From Paraburkholderia madseniana (GTDB lineage Bacteria; Pseudomonadota; Gammaproteobacteria; Burkholderiales; Burkholderiaceae), in the NCBI RefSeq assembly GCF_009690905.1, contig NZ_VOSW01000034.1:25542-89541 (forward strand): a stretch of 64,000 bases of DNA, read 5' to 3'. Below the pieces are notes generated by a model. That model was not told where the DNA came from. It saw only the letters and a list, made by a program, of their open reading frames with translations, and made no database searches. Below, piece by piece: positions 8,663 to 14,780 of the stretch; within the stretch, counting starts at the first letter, position 1, and every line of letters starts with the position of its first letter. A program made the position numbers and the translations under genes.

Positions 8663-10210
8663 TTAGAATCGCGCCGGAGCCGCAGCGACCGCACCGTGGC
8701 GTTCACGTGCGTAGCGCAGCGAAATCACCGGCAGCGTCACGCCGAGAAAGAAAAACATCCCCGACACCGCGGTCAGCGTGTTGATGAACACCATCATCGA
8801 GAAAATCGCCACCGCTACGCCGACGCCCGAGACCGCCAGCAGGTCGGTCGGATGCTGGCGGCTCGCGCGATACGCGCGCCACAGCAGCATGACGATGCCG
8901 GTGGTGTAAAGCAGCGTGCCCGGCCACCCCATCACGAAGGGCACCTCCATCAGACCGCTGTCGAAATTGAGCCTCGCCTGCGACGCCGTGTCGTCGGACA
9001 GCTTGCTGCCGAGGCCGGTCGTACCGAGCCCCTGGCCGGCGATATCGGTGAGCGCCGACGACATGAATGACTTGTAGAACTCCGCGCGCGCCTGGTAGCT
9101 GTCGTCCTTGCCGAGGTCCTGAATCGTGCTCAAGCGCTGCAGCACCGGCTCCGCGACCTGATCGATCATCATCAGCGGCGCAGCAGCCACCACGGCCAGT
9201 CCGAGCACGCCGGCCATCAGCCGCCTACGGCTCTTGCCGTCGAGCATGACGAACGAGTACACCAGCGCGATCGCAAAGCCGCCCCATGTGCTGCGCGCAC
9301 TGGTAAGCAGCAACACGGGAACCCCGACGCATCCGAGCACGATGCGCGCTTTACCCCGCGCGGCCAGCGACATCAGCAGGATCGTCATGAGCGTCACCGC
9401 GAAGGGGCCGCATGAATTCATCGTGCTGCTCACGCGCATGCCGAACGGCACCGGCTGCCCCTCGGACAGCATCTTCGAGGAGATCAGCCAGAACGCATCC
9501 CACGGCATCGGCGAAACGAACTCGAGCAGGCCGTACAGGCTCATCAGGAGTCCGCCATAAACGAAGGTCTTCAGCAGAACCCGGTGATAGTCCGGGTAGT
9601 GGCGCCACGTCACGGTGAGGTAAAACGCCACCATCACGGGATACAGCCAGTTGATCAGCGTAAACGTCGCCGCCGCCGGACCGACCTGCGCCATGCCGAC
9701 GACAAAGGCATAGAGCAACGCGATCACGATCAGCACCAGCGGCGCCGCGCGGCGTTGCCCAAGCAACGAAACATGCTTGAGCAAGGTCAGGCCGGTGAGT
9801 GAGACAGCGAGCAACGTCGCCACCATGATCGGGCTTTGCTGATTGAACGAACCGTTGACGAAGTCCGCGAGGCGCCGCACTTCGGGCGTCAGAAAGAACA
9901 GCCAGCAGACGAAGCCGATGTAATGCGCGGGCGAGCGCCAATACAACACCAACGCCACGCCGAACGCGCCGAGCGGAAAGAAATATTCGACCAGCCCGCC
10001 CTGATGCAGAAGGATCAGGCCCAAGGTCATGGCAAACAGGAGCACCGGCAAGCTCAGCGGATGACGCAAGCCTTTGCGTCGCGGGCGCGCTGCCGGCGCG
10101 CGAGGCGTGGCCCGCTCAGGCACAAACGCCTCACCAGGCAGCGCACGCGGTTTACCCGGCGATGTCGATAGTCCAACCTGGGTGGAAGGCGTGATCAGTG
10201 TTCGCACCAT
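8663..10210 (-). CDS. Wzy-like polysaccharide polymerase (O-antigen ligase family)
   Basis: The 515-residue protein has a basic N-terminal tail of about 50 residues (PARAP/ARPRRKG), then 10-12 hydrophobic helices. A long loop near residues 350-420 contains YQARAEFYKSFMSSALTDIAG, of which the Arg-rich start is typical of the periplasmic loop of the Wzy_C / O-antigen ligase family. LLTSARSTWGGFAIALVYSF near residue 305 matches the conserved Arg-containing segment of these enzymes. They polymerise undecaprenyl-linked repeat units in the periplasm. Its start overlaps the stop of the GNAT gene by one base (TAATG at 10208-10212). A flippase, Wza and Wzc are all present in the window, so polymerase is a better call than ligase. 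Confidence 0.82.
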   Translation of the reverse strand: MVRTLITPSTQVGLSTSPGKPRALPGEAFVPERATPRAPAARPRRKGLRHPLSLPVLLFAMTLGLILLHQGGLVEYFFPLGAFGVALVLYWRSPAHYIGFVCWLFFLTPEVRRLADFVNGSFNQQSPIMVATLLAVSLTGLTLLKHVSLLGQRRAAPLVLIVIALLYAFVVGMAQVGPAAATFTLINWLYPVMVAFYLTVTWRHYPDYHRVLLKTFVYGGLLMSLYGLLEFVSPMPWDAFWLISSKMLSEGQPVPFGMRVSSTMNSCGPFAVTLMTILLMSLAARGKARIVLGCVGVPVLLLTSARSTWGGFAIALVYSFVMLDGKSRRRLMAGVLGLAVVAAAPLMMIDQVAEPVLQRLSTIQDLGKDDSYQARAEFYKSFMSSALTDIAGQGLGTTGLGSKLSDDTASQARLNFDSGLMEVPFVMGWPGTLLYTTGIVMLLWRAYRASRQHPTDLLAVSGVGVAVAIFSMMVFINTLTAVSGMFFFLGVTLPVISLRYARERHGAVAAAPARF

Positions 10211-10743
10211 TACAGGAGCTCAAACGTATTGACGAGTGCCACGCCGTCACGCTCGCGGCGGCGCGTCCCGAAGAGCGGCTGGCTGCCGCGCACCTGGCGC
10301 GTCAAGCCGATGAACGCCACGCCATGTTCGAGGTACGGCCCTTCTGTCTTGCGAAAGCTGAATTGCTCGTAGAAGTCGCGCAAACCGAGCGGCGCGCTCA
10401 CCCGCGCGGCGTGCCCCGGCCAACGCTCGGCGATCGCCTGCAATACCCGTTCGAGCAACACTTCGGCGGTGCCGTCGCCGCGCCGCAGCGGGCTCGTCAG
10501 CACCTTGTCGATGGTGATTTCCGGATCTTCGGCGTCGCCGGGTTGCAGGCGTGCGTAGGCCAGGATCGGCATCGGCCGCGCCATATCCTCAACCGCGAAG
10601 ACATGCAGCGCGTTCTCGTCGCGACCGTCGGCGTCAAGAAAGACGTGCGATTGCTCGACCACGAAGACCGCGCTGCGCGCCCGCAAGATCAGATACAGCT
10701 CGCGTGCCGAAAGCTGCTCGAATTCCAGCGTTTTCCAGTTCAT
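10210..10743 (-). CDS. GNAT-family N-acetyltransferase (ElaA-like)
   Basis: The 177-residue product has the compact one-domain layout of ElaA-like GNAT proteins: MNWKTLEFEQLSARELYLIL at the start, RARSAVFVVEQ, then the acetyl-CoA loop region DKVLTSPLRRGDGTAEVLLE near residue 78 and FYEQFSFRKTEGPYLEHGV near residue 124. The start at 10743 (ATG) has GGGGA five bases upstream; a GTG directly before it is less likely. It is first in the minus-strand operon and coupled to the polymerase (TAATG). GNAT enzymes move acetyl or other acyl groups onto amines. Given the divergent amino-acid activation operon, an acyl or aminoacyl transfer role in polymer decoration is possible but only inferred. Confidence 0.8.
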   Translation of the reverse strand: MNWKTLEFEQLSARELYLILRARSAVFVVEQSHVFLDADGRDENALHVFAVEDMARPMPILAYARLQPGDAEDPEITIDKVLTSPLRRGDGTAEVLLERVLQAIAERWPGHAARVSAPLGLRDFYEQFSFRKTEGPYLEHGVAFIGLTRQVRGSQPLFGTRRRERDGVALVNTFELL

Positions 10744-11088
10744 CACGTTCCCCAGCGGTAAATAAGTTCAGCGAGCACGGCATCGCACGCCGCCTCCGAC
10801 GGCCTGGCTCGACACGCCGACCTGTTGTCATGGCTACACGGTACGTCCCCGAAACGCGTGTTTCCGTGCGGCATCGCACCGACGCAGGCCTTTGACAATT
10901 CTTAAATACAAGGCGTTAGAACATGGTGTAGCTGGAAGCCGCCAAAGCGGCCCTCAGGGCACCGTGCAAGCGCGGCGAAGACGCGCGCCTGCGCCACGCG
11001 CTGCAATAAACACCAAAAGCGAAGAAGTCTGTTCGTTTTACGTCAGCAACATTCGAGAGACCGTTGACCAACAAGGGGGCACCTCAAC
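10744..11088. promoter_or_regulatory. Divergent intergenic region between polymerase operon and amino-acid activation operon
   Basis: This 345-base gap separates two divergent operons and holds no convincing gene. The best plus-strand promoter is TTGACA at 10892-10897 with a -10-like TTAGAA about 18 bases on, near 10916. That leaves a leader of about 165 bases before the carrier-protein gene. The leader has a small hairpin (GCCGC-caaa-GCGGC near 10938) but no riboswitch that I recognise. I could not pick out a clear minus-strand promoter. A binding site for the Crp/Fnr-like regulator encoded at 18.0 kb would be expected here, but no clear palindrome stood out. Confidence 0.45.
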
Positions 11089-11340
11089 ATGAAAACCGCA
11101 CTGCGACGCATCCTTTCCGAATCGGCCCGTCTCGACGTCGCGCCGGACACGCTGGCCGACGACGCCGATCTGTACGCCGCCGGCCTGTCCTCGCTCGCCA
11201 CCGTGCATCTGATGCTGGCCATCGAAGATGAATTCGGCATCGAGATTCCGGATCGCATGCTGACGCGCCGGCTGTTCTCCAGCATCGATTCGATGGCCAC
11301 CGCGGTCACCGAGCTGCAACAGGCGAAGGCGGCAGCATGA
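11089..11340 (+). CDS. Free-standing acyl/aminoacyl carrier protein
   Basis: An 83-residue acidic protein of carrier-protein size with the four-helix pattern. The phosphopantetheine site is AAGLSSLATVHLM near residues 30-43. The modified serine is probably Ser35, with Ser34 standing where most acyl carrier proteins have Asp of the DSL motif. Helix 3 region EDEFGIEIPDRMLTRRLFSS is typical. AAGGGGG precedes the ATG by nine bases. The stop overlaps the acyl-CoA dehydrogenase start (ATGA at 11337-11340). Small carrier proteins of this kind partner with class II synthetase homologues that load an amino acid onto the pantetheine thiol. The ligase gene is two genes downstream, so this is the likely acceptor. 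Confidence 0.86.
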   Translation: MKTALRRILSESARLDVAPDTLADDADLYAAGLSSLATVHLMLAIEDEFGIEIPDRMLTRRLFSSIDSMATAVTELQQAKAAA

Positions 11341-12635
11341 ACGCCCCGCTGCTGGACACGGCCGCGGTGCCGGCGCCGCTCGCCGACCCCGCTGCGGTAC
11401 AACCCGCCGGCGCAAGCGTCGTGCTGAGCGCGGTGGAAACCGAACCGGGCTGGCGCGCCGCGGCGCAGCGCTGCGCCGCCATAGCCGCGCAGTTCGCCGA
11501 TCCGGTGGACCGCGAAGCGCGCTTTCCCCACGAAGCATTCGACGCGCTCAAGCGCGAACGGTTGTTGTCGGCGATGGTGCCGGCCGCGTTCGGCGGCGCG
11601 GGGCTCTCGCTCGCGGATGTCGCTGCGATCTGCGAAACGCTTGCGCAAGGCTGCGCTTCCACTGCGATGGTGTATGCAATGCATCAGATCCAGGTGGCCT
11701 GCATCGAGGCGTATGGCAGCGAGTCGGCATGGCACCGGCAGTTGCTCGCACAACTGGTTGAACATCAATGGCTGCTGGCTTCGGCGACCTCCGAAGAAAC
11801 CATCGGCGGCAACATGCGCACCAGCGCCTGCTCGGTCGAACTCGACGGCGAGCCCGGCCAGCAGCGCTTTCGCATCGAAAAACTCGCGCCGACGATCTCG
11901 TACGGCGCGCACGCCGACGGCATCCTGGTCACCGCGCGCCGCACCGCCGAGTCGGCCGCGGCCGACCAGGTGCTGATCGTGGCGTTACGTGAAGAAACGC
12001 TGTTGGAAAAACGCGGCGGCTGGGATTCGATGGGCATGCGCGGCACCTGCAGCGAGGGCTTCCGGCTCGTCGCCACGGGTCTCGCCGAGCAGATCCTGCC
12101 GACACCGTTCGCCGATATCGCGGATCAGACCATGCTGCCGGTGTCGCACACGCTGTGGGCTTCGGTATGGACGGGCGTCGCCAGCGACGCGGTGAATCGC
12201 GCGAAAGCCTTCTTTCGCGCGCAGGCCCGCTCGAAACCCGGCTCGATTCCGCCGGCCGGCCTGCGCCTCGCCGAAGCGGTCGGCCTGCTGCAGATGATGC
12301 AGGCGCGCCTGTCGGTCGCGCTCGAAGCCGCGCGCACCGCCCACCACGCGAAACACGGCGGCTGCCAGGCCGACGCGCCGCTCTCGGCGATGCTCGGCTT
12401 CGCTTCCGACATGAACACGCTGAAGACCAGCATCTCGACCACCGCACTGCAAGTCGTGCAGGAAGTGCTGATGATCTGCGGCATGGCGGGCTACAAGAAC
12501 GGCACGGAATACAGCGTGGGACGGCATCTGCGCGACCTCTACTCCGCGCCGCTGATGATCAATAACGACCGTATCGCGCAGAACACGGCAAGCCTGTTGC
12601 TCGCGCAACGTCCTGCCGCCCCGGGGAGAGCCTGA
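11337..12635 (+). CDS. Acyl-CoA dehydrogenase-family flavoprotein of the carrier-protein operon
   Basis: A 432-residue protein of usual acyl-CoA dehydrogenase length. It has the N-terminal helical domain (FPHEAFDALKRERLLSAMVP, near residues 62-81, and GGAGLSLADVAAICETLAQG), the mid beta domain (ATSEETIGGN near residue 145) and the C-terminal four-helix region ending YSVGRHLRDLYSAPLMINND. Family members oxidise acyl thioesters with FAD. In this operon the substrate is more likely a carrier-protein-bound aminoacyl or acyl thioester than a free CoA ester; that is inference from context. The genes on both sides are tightly spaced (four-base overlap upstream, one base downstream), so stoichiometric expression with the carrier protein and ligase is likely. 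Confidence 0.85.
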   Translation: MNAPLLDTAAVPAPLADPAAVQPAGASVVLSAVETEPGWRAAAQRCAAIAAQFADPVDREARFPHEAFDALKRERLLSAMVPAAFGGAGLSLADVAAICETLAQGCASTAMVYAMHQIQVACIEAYGSESAWHRQLLAQLVEHQWLLASATSEETIGGNMRTSACSVELDGEPGQQRFRIEKLAPTISYGAHADGILVTARRTAESAAADQVLIVALREETLLEKRGGWDSMGMRGTCSEGFRLVATGLAEQILPTPFADIADQTMLPVSHTLWASVWTGVASDAVNRAKAFFRAQARSKPGSIPPAGLRLAEAVGLLQMMQARLSVALEAARTAHHAKHGGCQADAPLSAMLGFASDMNTLKTSISTTALQVVQEVLMICGMAGYKNGTEYSVGRHLRDLYSAPLMINNDRIAQNTASLLLAQRPAAPGRA

Positions 12636-12636
12636 C

Positions 12637-13692
12637 ATGAACACGATGACCGATACCGCCGCGCTCGCCGCTGCCGCTCCGGAATCTTCGGCGCCGACTT
12701 TCCGCGACGAACTGCTGGCCACGGGCCTGCTGATCGATACCGGCGAAAACGGCCTGTACGGTCGCAGCCAGGTTTTCGAAGACGTGGTGGACCGTCTGAA
12801 CGTGGCGATCACGCATCTCGGCGCGGACCAGCAGCCCGAAGTGCTGCGCTTTCCGCCCGCCATGCGCCGCACCGATTTCGAAGACAGCGAATATCTGAAG
12901 AGCTTTCCGAACCTCGCCGGCACGATCCACTCGTTCTGCGGCAACGACATGGGCCACCAGCGCCTGTTGCGCGCACTCGACGACGCGATGACCGAGCGCG
13001 ACGATGAACGCAGCGAAGAATGGATGGCGCAGCAAAAACCGACCCGCGTGGTACTTACGCCGGCCGCCTGCTATCCGATCTATCCGGTGATGGCGCGGCG
13101 CGGCCCGCTGCCCGCAGACGGCCGCACCATCGACGTGCTGTCGTATTGCTTCCGCCACGAACCCTCGCTCGATCCGGGCCGCATGCAGATGTTCCGGCAG
13201 CGCGAATACGTGCGCCTCGGCAACGCCGAACAGGTAATGGCATTCCGGCAGATGTGGGTCGAACGCGGCTCGCTGCTGATTACGCTGCTGCAACTGCCGG
13301 TGGAAGTGGATCTCGCCAACGATCCGTTCTTCGGCCGCGGCGGCAAGATCGTCGCCGATAGCCAGCGTGCCCAGGCGCTCAAGTTCGAACTGCTGATTCC
13401 GGTGGCCGACCCGCGCGGCAAGACCGCGTGCCTCTCGTTCAACTATCACATGGACCACTTCGGCGCGATCTGGAAGATCGAGTGCGAAGACGGCGCGGTG
13501 GCGCACACGGGCTGCGTCGGCTTCGGCATGGAACGCATCACGCTGGCGCTATTCCGTCATCATGGGCTCGACGTCAACGCGTGGCCCGACGACGTGCGCG
13601 CGCTGCTGTGGGGCGACACCGAGGCACGCGTGGCGCAGGGCATGCAGTCGGCGTCCACGGTAGCTGAACAGGGTGCCGGAGATAGCGCATGA
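12637..13692 (+). CDS. Amino acid:[carrier protein] ligase (class II seryl-tRNA synthetase-like)
   Basis: The 351-residue protein has class II synthetase motifs but no tRNA-binding arm. Motif 2 is CFRHEPSLDPGRMQMFRQRE (residues 171-190) and motif 3 is GCVGFGMERITLALF (292-306). Likely zinc ligands are Cys145, Glu190 and Cys293. Their spacing equals the Cys131, Glu176, Cys279 that I recall for the Bradyrhizobium amino acid:CP ligase, an offset of 14 each time. That family activates glycine or alanine with ATP and loads it on a small carrier protein, not tRNA. The start at 12637 follows GGGGAG in the end of the preceding gene, and the stop overlaps the DUF1839 start. Amino-acid specificity is not readable. 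Confidence 0.9.
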   Translation: MNTMTDTAALAAAAPESSAPTFRDELLATGLLIDTGENGLYGRSQVFEDVVDRLNVAITHLGADQQPEVLRFPPAMRRTDFEDSEYLKSFPNLAGTIHSFCGNDMGHQRLLRALDDAMTERDDERSEEWMAQQKPTRVVLTPAACYPIYPVMARRGPLPADGRTIDVLSYCFRHEPSLDPGRMQMFRQREYVRLGNAEQVMAFRQMWVERGSLLITLLQLPVEVDLANDPFFGRGGKIVADSQRAQALKFELLIPVADPRGKTACLSFNYHMDHFGAIWKIECEDGAVAHTGCVGFGMERITLALFRHHGLDVNAWPDDVRALLWGDTEARVAQGMQSASTVAEQGAGDSA

Positions 13693-14750
13693 ATCCATCC
13701 CTGATCCCCGTGCCGAAGGGCGTGCCGTCCGCCTTTGCGTTGCCCCGCCGGCTCGACCTGCCGGCTCAGGGCGGCGCGGCCGCGCCTGCCACGCCGTTGC
13801 GCCAGCACGCACCGCACGCGCTGCATCAAGGCGAGCGCGTCTGGCAGGAGACCAACTGCTACGTCGACCTGTGGATCGAACTGCTGCATGGCTTCGGGCT
13901 CGATCCGCGCGCGGCGTTCGGCTTTACCGTCACGCAGGACTTCGAAGGCGATCAGTTCACCTTCTTCAAATTTCCACTCGAAGACCTCGAGCGGCTGTAC
14001 GGCACTCAGGTGCAGGAACTGGCGATCTACGACTCGCTCGAAGCCCGCGTGCTCGCGCAGACCTTGCGCGGCCATACCGTGCTGGTGGAAGTGGACGGCT
14101 ATTACCTGCCGAATACGCGCGCCACGTCATATCGGCGCGAGCATCCGAAAACCACGGTGGGGATCGACTTTATCGATCCCCCGGCACACCGTCTCGGCTA
14201 TTTCCACAACACCGGCTATCACCTGCTCGACGGCGAAGACTACGACGGCGTGTTCCGCAAGCTGCCGCAATTCGCGCAGCAGCCCGATCTGTTGTTTCCG
14301 TATGTTGAATTCGCCAAGCAGGCGCGGCCCGCGCTGGAAGGCACCGCGCTCGCCGAAGCCTCGGCGGAATTGTTGTGCGCGCATCTGAACCGGCGGCCGC
14401 TGACTAACCCCATCTCGCAGTGGCGCGCCGCGTTTCCCGCGCATCTCGATACGCTGCTCGAACGCGGCGAGGCGTTCTTCCACCCCTACTCGTTCAACCT
14501 GATGCGGCAGCTCGGCGCGAACTTCGAATTTCTCTCGAAGTATCTGTTGTGGCTCTCCGCGCAAGGCTTCGACATGCCGGCGGCGATCCCGGAGGCGGCG
14601 CAGCGTATCGCGTCGGAGTCGATGGTGATGCAGTTCAGGCTCGTGCGAGCGATCACGCGCGGACGCCGCGATTCGTGTGAAGACTGCTTCGACGTGCTCG
14701 AAAGCGCCTATGAAAAGACGCTGCCGCCACTCGCCGCGCTTGTGCTGTAA
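13689..14750 (+). CDS. DUF1839-family protein linked to amino acid:CP ligase
   Basis: A 353-residue soluble protein with no signal peptide. It contains ETNCYVDLWIELLHGFGLDP (residues about 55-74), VTQDFEGDQFTFFKFP near 80, VDGYYLPNTRATSYRREH near 138 and FHNTGYHLLDGEDYDGVF near 175. The Asn-Cys-Tyr near the start and the His/Asp-rich middle look like a catalytic region, and the order resembles a cysteine-protease-like or transglutaminase-like layout, but I cannot assign a reaction. DUF1839 genes are commonly next to amino acid:CP ligase genes in alpha- and beta-proteobacteria, and here the start overlaps the ligase stop (ATGA at 13689-13692). A role in moving the aminoacyl group from carrier to acceptor is a reasonable guess. 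Confidence 0.78.
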   Translation: MNPSLIPVPKGVPSAFALPRRLDLPAQGGAAAPATPLRQHAPHALHQGERVWQETNCYVDLWIELLHGFGLDPRAAFGFTVTQDFEGDQFTFFKFPLEDLERLYGTQVQELAIYDSLEARVLAQTLRGHTVLVEVDGYYLPNTRATSYRREHPKTTVGIDFIDPPAHRLGYFHNTGYHLLDGEDYDGVFRKLPQFAQQPDLLFPYVEFAKQARPALEGTALAEASAELLCAHLNRRPLTNPISQWRAAFPAHLDTLLERGEAFFHPYSFNLMRQLGANFEFLSKYLLWLSAQGFDMPAAIPEAAQRIASESMVMQFRLVRAITRGRRDSCEDCFDVLESAYEKTLPPLAALVL

Positions 14751-14780
14751 CGAGCTCGTTTCGAGCTTCAGGAAATCGCC

